Assembly (NCBI RefSeq): GCF_963675985.1
Contig: NZ_OY780958.1
Location: 62,001 to 126,000 of the forward strand
DNA length: 64,000 nt
Source: an uncultured Roseibium sp.
Lineage (GTDB): Bacteria; Pseudomonadota; Alphaproteobacteria; Rhizobiales; Stappiaceae
Direction of reading: 5' to 3'
The notes under the pieces are model-generated. The model saw only the letters and a list, made by a program, of their open reading frames with translations, was not told the origin of the DNA and did no database searches. Positions 51,882 to 60,161 of the stretch are shown piece by piece (the first letter of the stretch is position 1; the number at the start of each line of letters is the position of its first letter). The position numbers and the translations under genes are program-made.

Positions 51882-53458
51882 GAGTTGGCTTCCTGATCCA
51901 CTCCGGACATCCAGCGGCCGATCTGGTCTATGTCGGCATCTGCGGTGCTCGTCTCGCCGACGACGCGGCCCTGACGGAACACGACGATGCGGTCGGCGAT
52001 GGTGAAGACTTCGGTCAGGTCGAGGCTGAGCAGGAGGACGGCGCCGCCCTGGTCCCGCAGGCCGATCAGGGCTTCATGGACGGCGGCGGTCGAGCCGATG
52101 TCGAGGCCTCTCGTCGGCTGCGCGGCGATCATCAGCCGGGGCGCGCGGGCAAGTTCCCGGCCGACCACCAGCTTCTGCTGATTGCCGCCCGAAAGGCTTG
52201 TCACAGGTGCCTCGATCGATGCCGCACGCACCTTGTGGCGGCGCACGATGCCGGCAGCGAAACGGGCCCGCCGACGCCGGGACAGCCAGAGCTGTGTTGG
52301 CGCGAAGGGAGCGCCGTCGACGAAGCCGATGGAGGCGTTGTCGACCACGCTCATGCCGTCGGCGACCGCCAGCCGGTGACGATCCTCCGGGATATGGGCA
52401 ATGCCGCAGTTGAAACGCTGCTGGGTGGTCATGTCCGTGATGTCGATGTCGTCCAAGACCACGCCACCGCCTGTGGCCTTGCGCAGGCCGATCAGGAGTT
52501 CGACGAATTCCGCCTGGCCGTTGCCCTCGACACCGACGACTGCAACGATTTCGCCGCCGTGGACGTCGAGGTCGACCGGGCCGAAGCGCTCGCCGTCGGT
52601 GAGCTTGCGCACGGACAGAACGGTCGGCCAGATGTGGTTCGATCGTGACGGCACTTCCGGCCTGTTGCGGCCGATCATCAGCCGGACCAGTTGCGCCTCG
52701 AGTGTCTGCCGCTCGGCCGGGTCGGCGAAACTGCGCGGGACCTCGGCTTCGCCGGCAACCGCGCCGTCGCGCAGGACCGTCACCCGGTCGCACAGGCGCA
52801 TGATTTCCGGCATCTTGTGGCTGATGAGAACGATTGTCGTCCCCTCGCGCTGGAGGTTCTGCAAAAGCGCGTAGAGTTCTTCCGCGTCGGGCGGCGACAG
52901 AGCCGCGGTCGGCTCATCAAGCACCAGTGTGGTGGCGCCGCCCCACAGGGCCTTGAGAATTTCCACCTTCTGCCGCGCGCCGACGGACAGAGTCTCGCAG
53001 CGGGCCGACGGATCGATGCCGAAGCCGAGGCGTTCGGACAGTTCGATCGCGCGGCGGCTGGCCGCGTCCAGGTCGAGCCGTCGCATCCACCGGGCGGTAA
53101 AACCGGACGAGCCCCGTCCGAGAATGAGATTTTCGGCAACGGTGAGCTTGCCGATCAGGCTGAAGTGCTGCTGCACCATGCCGATACCGGCAGCCAGCGC
53201 GTCCGCGGAGGACCGAAGCGTCGCAGGCTGTCCGCCGATTTCGATCTGGCCGGAGTCCGGCCGGATCATCCCGAACAGGATTTTCATCAGGGTGGACTTC
53301 CCGGCTCCGTTTTCGCCGAGAAGTCCGTGAATCGATCCTTGCCGGACCGTGAGATCGATGGAGCGATTGGCCTTGACCGGGCCGAAGTGCTTGCTCACGC
53401 CGGTAAGCCGGATGGCCGCCGGCGCGAGGCCGGGCCGCGGGGCGGCTGTTGTTTTCAT
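51878..53458 (-). CDS. BMP-type ABC transporter ATPase (two nucleotide-binding domains)
   Basis: About 526 residues with tandem ATPase domains. First domain: Walker A GLLGENGAGKSTLMKILFG, signature LSVGARQKVEILKAL, Walker B LVLDEPTAALSP. Second domain: degenerate Walker A GVEGNGQAEFVELL, signature LSGGNQQKLVVGREL and AAQPTRGLDIGS. This is the usual sugar/nucleoside importer pattern. ATG 53458 has GAGG ahead; the long upstream frame overlaps the binding-protein gene and is not used. Confidence 0.92.
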   Translation of the reverse strand: MKTTAAPRPGLAPAAIRLTGVSKHFGPVKANRSIDLTVRQGSIHGLLGENGAGKSTLMKILFGMIRPDSGQIEIGGQPATLRSSADALAAGIGMVQQHFSLIGKLTVAENLILGRGSSGFTARWMRRLDLDAASRRAIELSERLGFGIDPSARCETLSVGARQKVEILKALWGGATTLVLDEPTAALSPPDAEELYALLQNLQREGTTIVLISHKMPEIMRLCDRVTVLRDGAVAGEAEVPRSFADPAERQTLEAQLVRLMIGRNRPEVPSRSNHIWPTVLSVRKLTDGERFGPVDLDVHGGEIVAVVGVEGNGQAEFVELLIGLRKATGGGVVLDDIDITDMTTQQRFNCGIAHIPEDRHRLAVADGMSVVDNASIGFVDGAPFAPTQLWLSRRRRARFAAGIVRRHKVRAASIEAPVTSLSGGNQQKLVVGRELARAPRLMIAAQPTRGLDIGSTAAVHEALIGLRDQGGAVLLLSLDLTEVFTIADRIVVFRQGRVVGETSTADADIDQIGRWMSGVDQEANS

Positions 53459-53484
53459 GTCTGCCTCGCAACCCGCACGCATTG

Positions 53485-54546
53485 TCAGTTCCCTGCCGGC
53501 TTGAACGCTTTCGCTTCTTCTTCGGTGGCCGGAACGACCAGCGATCCGTCCAGGATCGAAGCGGTTGCGGCTTCCACCTTCGCCATGATCTCCGGAGAGA
53601 GCGTGTCGATGTTGTCCGGGCAAAGGCCGACGGCCTTTTCCTTGAGGCCGAGGCTGACGGTGCCGCCCTGGAAGTTGCCTTCGGCTGCCGCCTGGTTTTC
53701 ATAGACGACCGCGCCGGCGACGTCCTTGACCGCAGAGGTCAAAAAGTTGTCCGGGGCGAATTGACCCTTGCAGGTGTCGACGCCGATTACCCAGTAGCCT
53801 TCGCCCATGCTCTTGGCGGCATCGAAGATGCCCCGTCCGCCACCGCCGGCAACGTCCATGATCAGATCGGCGCCGATATCATAGATGCCAAGCGCAAGTT
53901 CCTTGGCCTTGGCCGGTTCGGTGAAGGAGCCGACATGGGCGACCGAAACCTCGATGTCCGGGTTGACGTAGTGCAGGCCGGCCTCATAGCCGGACAGGAA
54001 GCGCACGACCGGCGGGGTTTCCATGCCGCCGATAAAGCCGACGCGGGTTCCCTTGGTGGTCATGGCGGCGGCGATACCGGCGAGGAAGGCGGCTTCCTGC
54101 TCGCGGAAGGTCACGCTTGCCACGTTGGAAAGCGGCTTCTTGTCCTTGCCCACGGCGACGGCATCGATCAGCGTGAACTTGGCGTCCGGGTTGGCAATGG
54201 CGACCTGGGTGAGGGCGTCGCGAATGCCGAAGCCGACGCCGGTCGTCACGGTCGAGCCGCTGTCGATGGCCTGCTGCAGGTTCGGAACGAACTGGGACTG
54301 GTTGGCGGACTGGATGACCAGCGGCTTGCCGCCGAATTTTTCCGCGCTCTTTTCCACGCCGAGCTTGGCCAGATCGTTGAAGCCCTGGTCGCCGAGACCG
54401 GCCTGGTTGGTCACCATCGACCAGATGAAGTCCTCGGCCGAAGCCGGGGCGGTCGTGCCGAGGCAAAGCGCAAGCAGGGCTGCGGAGGTCGTCAGTGCGC
54501 CAAAGCGGCGGCTCAATGCTGGCTTGCCTTTATTACGTTCTGACAT
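53485..54546 (-). CDS. BMP-family substrate-binding protein
   Basis: About 353 residues. Signal peptide ending TTAPASAED without a lipobox Cys, then IWSMVTNQAGLGDQGFNDLAKLG, VRFLSGYEAGLHYVNPDIEV and LIMDVAGGGGRGIFDAAKSMG, as in PnrA/Med-like proteins. Known ligands are purine nucleosides and related compounds. ATG 54546 follows AGGAG; an ATG at 54609 is possible. Confidence 0.9.
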   Translation of the reverse strand: MSERNKGKPALSRRFGALTTSAALLALCLGTTAPASAEDFIWSMVTNQAGLGDQGFNDLAKLGVEKSAEKFGGKPLVIQSANQSQFVPNLQQAIDSGSTVTTGVGFGIRDALTQVAIANPDAKFTLIDAVAVGKDKKPLSNVASVTFREQEAAFLAGIAAAMTTKGTRVGFIGGMETPPVVRFLSGYEAGLHYVNPDIEVSVAHVGSFTEPAKAKELALGIYDIGADLIMDVAGGGGRGIFDAAKSMGEGYWVIGVDTCKGQFAPDNFLTSAVKDVAGAVVYENQAAAEGNFQGGTVSLGLKEKAVGLCPDNIDTLSPEIMAKVEAATASILDGSLVVPATEEEAKAFKPAGN

Positions 54547-54618
54547 GGCATTTTGCTCCTGGTTCTGAAAGGAAGGAAAGGGAATCTTTTTATTGTTTTG
54601 TTCGTTCATGGAGGCCGC

Positions 54619-55197
54619 TCACTGGCCGGCAGCTCCTGTGAATGCTTCAAGTCTCGTGCCAAGACGCGGCTCGTTGGCGCGCTTGACCGCGGTGGCGACC
54701 GCTTCTTCGGGTGTCGAGGAAAAGCTGATCGCGACGACACGGCGTTCGTCGAGCCAGCAGCCTTCATCGAGAGAGCTTTTCAGCCGGTCGGCCCATCCGG
54801 TCGTGCCCTCAAGCACCACGACGGGAACGCCGGAATCATAGGCAATGGTGACTTCGTTCAGGGTGCCGACGCCGCCGCCGATCATGATGATGCTGTCGCA
54901 GCTGCGCGCGGTCAGGATGTTGCGGATCGTTCCCATCCCGGTGGGAAAGACGATGTTCACGTAAGGATTTGCCTTGGACTTGTCCGCATAGGGCAGGAAG
55001 CCGACGGTCAGGCCGCCGTTTTCGGCAGCGCCCTTACAGGAGGCTTCCATGACGCCGCCGGTGCCGCCGCCGACCAGCACCGCGCCGGCCTCGGCGATTC
55101 CACGCCCGACCTGGTAGGCGGTGTCCAGAACAGGCGCGGGAAGGCTTTCCCCCGGACGGGAGCTGCGGCCGATCACTCCGATTGTCATCTTCTGCAT
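54619..55197 (-). CDS. LOG-like / TIGR00725-family nucleotide-binding protein
   Basis: 192 residues of Rossmann fold: AYQVGRGIAEAGAVLVGGG, GGVMEASCKGAAENGG and the late IGGGVGTLNEVTIAYDSG, a variant of the PGGxGTxxE motif of LOG phosphoribohydrolases. LOG enzymes release a base from a nucleoside 5'-monophosphate. Between a PfkB kinase and a nucleoside importer that activity is attractive, but the motif is not identical (Gly for Pro), so binding only is possible. Confidence 0.75.
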   Translation of the reverse strand: MQKMTIGVIGRSSRPGESLPAPVLDTAYQVGRGIAEAGAVLVGGGTGGVMEASCKGAAENGGLTVGFLPYADKSKANPYVNIVFPTGMGTIRNILTARSCDSIIMIGGGVGTLNEVTIAYDSGVPVVVLEGTTGWADRLKSSLDEGCWLDERRVVAISFSSTPEEAVATAVKRANEPRLGTRLEAFTGAAGQ

Positions 55198-55205
55198 GGC
55201 GGCAC

Positions 55206-56270
55206 CTATGTGTTCACGGTGGTGTTGGAAAGAGCGGCCGCGCCAGCAGGCACGGGGGTGAGCGCACTCGCGGAACCGTCGAGCCGTTCGGCCGCGGCGC
55301 GTAGTTGTTTCGCACGCTCGCGGGTCTGCTCGGGGGCAATCGCGACGAGATCCAGCGGATCGGCCGTGGCAACGGCAAAGGACGCCGCCGCCGATCCGAG
55401 GGCAGCGGCTTCGACCAGGTCCCCGGTCAGGGCCATGCCGGCCAGGAACCCTCCGCAGAACGTGTCTCCGGCCCCGGTGGGATCAACGGGAGATCCGGGA
55501 TAGGCCGGCACGCGCCACAGAGCGTCGCCGGCCTTGACGAAGACACCGTCGGCACCGGCTTTCAACACGATGGTCCGGGCGCCGGTCTCGGTCAGCTTCT
55601 GCAGAATGTCAGGGATCGAGGCCGAAGGCGCGATGACATCGAAATCGGAGGTGCTCGGCAGAAACACATCGAGCGCGCCGAGCGTTTCCGACAGCTTTGC
55701 AAACGGGTTGTCGGTCAGGTCGGACCGCGCCGGGCAATCCGACTGCAGATAACCGGAGGCTCCGCCGAGATGAGCGACCAGTTCCCGGTGGCGATGCAGG
55801 GGCAGGAGCGGCAGGTGCCAGAAATCGGCTTCCGCCAGCCACTCGGCGGGTACATCCTTTGCCGTCGGAGCGCCGAGCGGCAGGATGTCCGGACGCGAGG
55901 TGGTGTCGACGAAGGCGGCCTGAACGTCCTCGGGCAGCTGCCGGATCATGTGGTCCGGGACCGGCTGGATGCGGGAACCGTCCGGCAGATGGGCGAAGGT
56001 CACGCGGACCGGATGGGGCCGGTCGATCTTCTTGATCGAGCGCGTATCGAGCCCGGCATTGGAGAGGATATCGAGAACATGTCCCGGATAGTCGTTGCCG
56101 ACGATGGCCAGCACCCTCGGCGCAAGCCCGCAGATCAGGGCGCCGAGCGAGGACCAGAGGGCATTTCCGCCGACCTTGCCGACAACAGGACGTCCGTCCG
56201 GAGCCAGTATGCTGTCGATGCTGAAAGATCCTGCAACAGCAAGAACGGGGGCGGGCGAAACGGCGGACAT
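55206..56270 (-). CDS. PfkB-family carbohydrate/nucleoside kinase
   Basis: About 354 residues. The catalytic region is VDPTGAGDTFCGGFLAGMAL, with the catalytic Asp in GAGD, and the N-terminus has the family GKVGGNALWSSLGALICG block. Members phosphorylate ribose, fructose phosphates, adenosine and other nucleosides. It is the first gene of the seven-gene operon and starts at ATG 56270 after AAAGGAA. A 13-base palindrome lies about 90 bases upstream. Confidence 0.85.
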   Translation of the reverse strand: MSAVSPAPVLAVAGSFSIDSILAPDGRPVVGKVGGNALWSSLGALICGLAPRVLAIVGNDYPGHVLDILSNAGLDTRSIKKIDRPHPVRVTFAHLPDGSRIQPVPDHMIRQLPEDVQAAFVDTTSRPDILPLGAPTAKDVPAEWLAEADFWHLPLLPLHRHRELVAHLGGASGYLQSDCPARSDLTDNPFAKLSETLGALDVFLPSTSDFDVIAPSASIPDILQKLTETGARTIVLKAGADGVFVKAGDALWRVPAYPGSPVDPTGAGDTFCGGFLAGMALTGDLVEAAALGSAAASFAVATADPLDLVAIAPEQTRERAKQLRAAAERLDGSASALTPVPAGAAALSNTTVNT

Positions 56271-56361
56271 CGGATTCCTTTGCAGCATGTTGGGCAGAAA
56301 GATGCGGCGCGAAGATGCGCAACATCTAGCCATGCATAAAATCTAGAGCCAAGTTTTGTTC

Positions 56362-56374
56362 ATTGTCCAACAAT
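56362..56374. promoter_or_regulatory. Palindrome upstream of the PfkB operon
   Basis: ATTGT-CCA-ACAAT is a perfect dyad 90 bases before the kinase start. Its half TGTCCAA resembles TATCCAA (read on the minus strand) in the palindrome near the GntR gene, so GntR may bind both. Confidence 0.45.
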
Positions 56375-56467
56375 AAATTTTGCAGATCAGCATGAACTTT
56401 ATGCAGGCAGGTGGTCAGGTGTCACAAAAATTAGGCAGTGGAGGTTTTCGTGAGGTGTCGCAGGCGC

Positions 56468-56501
56468 AAAAAAACCGCCCGGCCTGTTCGGGTCGGGCGG
56501 T
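56468..56501 (-). terminator. Terminator of the aldo/keto reductase gene
   Basis: CCGCCCG (56475-56481) pairs with CGGGCGG (56494-56500); on the minus strand it is followed by seven T (A-run 56468-56474). It lies 57 bases after the aldo/keto reductase stop and insulates the PfkB operon. Confidence 0.88.
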
Positions 56502-56557
56502 GAAATTTGGGTGGGATTTTCGTTTTTGTTATTCGGTGATCCGCCGGACGCGCGCCG

Positions 56558-57577
56558 TCAGGCGGTTTCGCGTTCGGTTCGCCGTTGATCGGCCTGGAGG
56601 CCCGGGGGCGCCCAACCGGCGTTGCGCGGGTCGACATAGTCGCCCGGAGCGACCACCTTGTCGATCGCGTCGAGTGTTTCCGGCGTCAGGGTGATGCCAT
56701 CCGCGGTCAGAAGCTGATCGAGCTGTTCCGGTGTCCTCGGTCCCAGCAGGACGGATGTGACTGCCGGATGTTCCAGCGTCCAGGCAAGACTCATCTGCAT
56801 CATGGTGAGGCCGGCCGCATCGGCGATTTCCGCCAGGGCTTCGACCATGGCGAGCTTGCGCTCGTCATCCGCGCGCACGAACGGATTGCCGCTGGCGGCG
56901 CGGGAATCGCCGGGGACCGGTTTTCCTCGCCGGTACTTGCCGGTCAGCCAGCCGCCGTTCAGCGGGCTCCAGACCAGCGTGCCGATCCCGTATTGGCGGC
57001 AGACCGGGAGGACGGCGCGCTCGATACCGCGGACAAAGATCGAATAGGGTGCCTGTTCGCTGACAAAAGGCGCGGCACCCAGCTTTTCGGCCGCCCACTG
57101 GCTTTGAACGATCAGTTCGGCCGGAAACACGGACGATCCTGCAAAGCGCACTTTTCCCGCCTGGATGAGTTCGTCGAAGGCGGCGACCGTCTCCTCGATC
57201 GGTGTCTTGGGATCCGGGCGGTGCAGCTGGTAGAGGTCGATGTAATCGGTGCCAAGTCGGCGCAGGCTGTCTTCCACGGCCTGGACCATCCAGCGTCGCG
57301 ATCCGCCGGAGCATGCCGGATCGCCGTTCATGGGCAGGCCGAGCTTGGTGGCCAGGACGACCTTGTCGCGCTTGCCGCGCAGGGCGAGGCCAAGCGCTTC
57401 CTCGACGGCGCCGTTGTCGTAGATATCGGCCGTGTCGATCAGGTTGATGCCGGAATCGATGGCCTGATCCACCAGTTTTGCCGCCTCGGTCGGGGTCTGT
57501 GAGGTGAGTAGCGACATGGTCCCGAAGCCGAAGCGGGAGACCTTGGGGCCGCGTGTGCCCAATGGGGTGGTTTGCAT
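56558..57577 (-). CDS. Aldo/keto reductase
   Basis: 339 residues of TIM-barrel AKR type. The tetrad is visible: Asp in NLIDTADIYDNG, Tyr four residues on, Lys in VVLATKLGLP, His in IDLYQLHRPD. C-terminal LGPRTPEQLDQLL contributes to the NADP site. ATG 57577 follows GGAGACG. It is divergent from a GntR regulator and upstream of the PfkB operon, so it may act on a sugar aldehyde of that pathway, but this is only positional. Confidence 0.9.
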   Translation of the reverse strand: MQTTPLGTRGPKVSRFGFGTMSLLTSQTPTEAAKLVDQAIDSGINLIDTADIYDNGAVEEALGLALRGKRDKVVLATKLGLPMNGDPACSGGSRRWMVQAVEDSLRRLGTDYIDLYQLHRPDPKTPIEETVAAFDELIQAGKVRFAGSSVFPAELIVQSQWAAEKLGAAPFVSEQAPYSIFVRGIERAVLPVCRQYGIGTLVWSPLNGGWLTGKYRRGKPVPGDSRAASGNPFVRADDERKLAMVEALAEIADAAGLTMMQMSLAWTLEHPAVTSVLLGPRTPEQLDQLLTADGITLTPETLDAIDKVVAPGDYVDPRNAGWAPPGLQADQRRTERETA

Positions 57578-57703
57578 GACGTCGTCTCCGGTAGGTTGCC
57601 TGGATCTGGGCCAGGTCTGTTTCATGTGTGCGGTTATGTTTTGCGTCGCACAAAATTATGGTTCAATATGGTACTCAATGGCTATGTGATCATATCATTG
57701 TCT

Positions 57704-57723
57704 ATTATTCAACATTGGATAAT
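57704..57723. promoter_or_regulatory. Palindrome between the aldo/keto reductase and GntR genes
   Basis: ATTATTCAA and TTGGATAAT form a 9-base dyad with one mismatch and two central bases, in a 320-base AT-rich divergent promoter region (57578-57900). Probable GntR operator; nothing else was recognised in this gap. Confidence 0.5.
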
Positions 57724-57900
57724 TATGAGGAAAGCCGTTTTGGGGAAATTGTGTTTGCGGACGCGGTGGCATAGTTAGGTTGTAGGGTGAAGGGCCTGGA
57801 ACACCTGCTCGTTGAGTGGGCCGGCCTGCAAGCGCACCCCGGGGGGAAGCTTCAGCGCTGAGGGAACATATTTTTCCGCCGGCGCTGCAGGAAAGAGACG

Positions 57901-58689
57901 ATGGCAGAAGAACAACAGCTTCGCGTTCGGCCGGTCCGGGACCGGCGCCCCTTGTCGGTGCAGGTCTATGACCAACTTGTGGAAGCGCTGCGCAAGCAAG
58001 GCAAGCCCGGAGACCTGATCCCGCCGGAGCTGGAGCTTTCCGCGGAACTGGGCGTCAGCCGGACCGTGCTGCGCGAGGCGCTGCGCCTGCTGGAGGAAGA
58101 CGGCATCATCGAGCGGGGCGTCGATCCACGCCGTCGGCAACTGGCGCAACCGTCATCGCGCCCGCCCGCCTTCAATGCGCCGCTGGAAGACATGCTCCGT
58201 GCCGCGGGTTCGATCACCATCAAAGTGGTGCGCACTGAACCGATCTCGCCGACCGCCTGGAGCAAGGCCCTCCTGGAACTCTCAGACGATTCCGTCGAAC
58301 TGCTCTGTCAGGAAAGCCTGTTCCTTCTGGGAGACGAGCCGGTCGCTTCCGCGCTGGAAGTCGTCCCCGTCACGGATAACGGCATCGCCTCCCGTACCGG
58401 CGGAGGCGAAGCCGCGAACCGAACGCTGCTGGCGGCGCTCGGGCCGCAGTTCCGCTCGAAATGCGTGCCGACCCTGTGGCGTCTTTCGGCTGCTTCTTCC
58501 GGCGGCGGATCGCGCAAGGGGTTTTCGAAGCTGCGCGGCGATATCGCCGTTACCAGCCTGACCTCCGTCCTCAGCCGGCATGGCAAGCCTGTCTTTCTCG
58601 GCAAGCATCTGTTGCGCCTGGATCTTGTGTCCCTGACCGTTGGCGAAGCGGCGTCGGATATCGATCCGCTGCTCTGGGACGTGCCCTGA
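57901..58689 (+). CDS. GntR-family regulator with UTRA-like domain
   Basis: 262 residues. N-terminal winged HTH: LSVQVYDQLVEALRKQ, ELELSAELGVSRTVLREAL and LEEDGIIERG. The C-terminal part resembles the UTRA ligand domain (HutC group). It is divergent from the aldo/keto reductase and the nearest regulator of the PfkB/BMP operon. AAAGAGACG precedes ATG 57901. Confidence 0.88.
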   Translation: MAEEQQLRVRPVRDRRPLSVQVYDQLVEALRKQGKPGDLIPPELELSAELGVSRTVLREALRLLEEDGIIERGVDPRRRQLAQPSSRPPAFNAPLEDMLRAAGSITIKVVRTEPISPTAWSKALLELSDDSVELLCQESLFLLGDEPVASALEVVPVTDNGIASRTGGGEAANRTLLAALGPQFRSKCVPTLWRLSAASSGGGSRKGFSKLRGDIAVTSLTSVLSRHGKPVFLGKHLLRLDLVSLTVGEAASDIDPLLWDVP

Positions 58690-58713
58690 TACGGGTTTCT
58701 GGCATCCTTGTCG

Positions 58714-59355
58714 TCAACTTGAAGCGGATACCGCCGCAATCTCGGCCATGAGCAGGCGTGCCGCCAATTCCGGGTCCGGCTGACCGCAAATGGCCGAAAC
58801 CACGGCGACACCCCGCGCACCCGCGGCAAGCACCCGCGCCACGTGCTCTGCCTTCAACCCGCCGATGGCGACGGCCGGGATCGGGCTGGCCGCGATCTGA
58901 GCCTCCAGTCCGTCAAATCCGACAGGTTGTTTGTGATCGGGTTTGGAGGGTGTAGCAAAGACCGGCCCCACGCCGATGTAATCGACCAGCGTCGGGTCCG
59001 CTTGCGCGGCCAGGTCCGGCGTCTCGACCGTCAGGCCGACAATGGCCTGCGGGCCGATCAGCGCGCGGGCCCGCGATACGGTCATGTCGTCCTGCCCGAT
59101 GTGGATGCCGTCTGCCCCGATCGCCTCGGCGGCCTCGACATCGTCATTGACGATGAGTGCCGCCTCGGTGCCTGCCAGCACTTGTTTCAGAGCCCGGCCG
59201 GTCTCGATCAGCCGTGTCGTGTCGCCCTCCTTGTCACGGAGTTGCACCATTGTGGCGCCGCCTTTCACGGCAAGACGAGCGGTTTCGATCATGCCTCGAT
59301 CCCGGCACAGGCCGGGATCGAGCACGAGATAAAGCGACAGGTCGAACGCCTTCAT
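58714..59355 (-). CDS. thiE: Thiamine phosphate synthase
   Basis: 213 residues of TIM-barrel type: YLVLDPGLCRDRG, GGATMVQLRDKEGDT, ADGIHIGQDDM and the phosphate loop VDYIGVGPVFATPSKPDH. It joins hydroxymethylpyrimidine diphosphate with thiazole phosphate. It overlaps thiM by four bases and ends the thi operon. Confidence 0.93.
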   Translation of the reverse strand: MKAFDLSLYLVLDPGLCRDRGMIETARLAVKGGATMVQLRDKEGDTTRLIETGRALKQVLAGTEAALIVNDDVEAAEAIGADGIHIGQDDMTVSRARALIGPQAIVGLTVETPDLAAQADPTLVDYIGVGPVFATPSKPDHKQPVGFDGLEAQIAASPIPAVAIGGLKAEHVARVLAAGARGVAVVSAICGQPDPELAARLLMAEIAAVSASS

Positions 59356-60161
59356 GCGGGTGCCTCCTCATGGCCACGAAGTCGATGCTCCAGGTCCAGT
59401 TCCTCCGGAGCGATCGCGTGGAGCGCGTCGAGAAAGCGTGGGGCGAAACTGCCCGGTCCGGCCGCGCCCTCATGCGCCCGCGTGCCCGCCACGGCATAGT
59501 GGGTCAGGGCGCCGACCGCAGCATCGAACCCGTCTTCGGCGACCGCGGCGTAAGCGCCGCAGAGGCCGGTCAGCGCGCAGCCGAGGGCGGTGTTGAGTGG
59601 CATCCAGGGAGATCCGCCCCCGATATGCGCGGACCGGGTTCCGTCGGTCACATAGTCTTCGGGACCCGTTACCGCGACCACCGCACCGCTTTGCCGTGCC
59701 AGCCGGCGGGCGGCATCTTCCGAAACGGCGACATCGTCGCGCCCGTCGACCCCCTGACCCTGGCTGACCTCGCCCGCCAGAGACAGGATTTCAGAGGCAT
59801 TGCCCCGGATGATCGTCGGATGCCGTGCGACCAGTTCGGCGGACACCCGGCGGCGAAGCGTCGTGGCCCGGCAGGCGACGGGGTCGAAGACCCAGGGCCG
59901 CCCCGCCTGTTTCGCGCCTTCGATCGCCGCATGCATGCCCTCGACGAAGGGGCCGGACAGGGTACCGATATTGACCGTCAGCGCCCCTGCGATGCGCGCG
60001 AATTCACCTGCTTCCTCCGCGTCCGAAACCATGGCGGGGGAGGCGCCCGCGGCCAGAAGCACATTGGCGGCGATGTTCATGGCCACGTAGTTGGTGATGC
60101 ATTGCACGAGCGGCGGTTCGGCCCGAAGCGCGGCAAGAAGTGTTCCGGGTGTCTGGCTCAT
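59352..60161 (-). CDS. thiM: Hydroxyethylthiazole kinase
   Basis: 269 residues: PLVQCITNYVAMNIAANVLLAAGASPAM at the N-terminus and GTRSAHIGGGSPWMPLNTALGCALTGL at the C-terminal active-site region. It phosphorylates salvaged hydroxyethylthiazole. ATG 60161 overlaps the thiC stop (ATGA). Confidence 0.93.
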   Translation of the reverse strand: MSQTPGTLLAALRAEPPLVQCITNYVAMNIAANVLLAAGASPAMVSDAEEAGEFARIAGALTVNIGTLSGPFVEGMHAAIEGAKQAGRPWVFDPVACRATTLRRRVSAELVARHPTIIRGNASEILSLAGEVSQGQGVDGRDDVAVSEDAARRLARQSGAVVAVTGPEDYVTDGTRSAHIGGGSPWMPLNTALGCALTGLCGAYAAVAEDGFDAAVGALTHYAVAGTRAHEGAAGPGSFAPRFLDALHAIAPEELDLEHRLRGHEEAPA

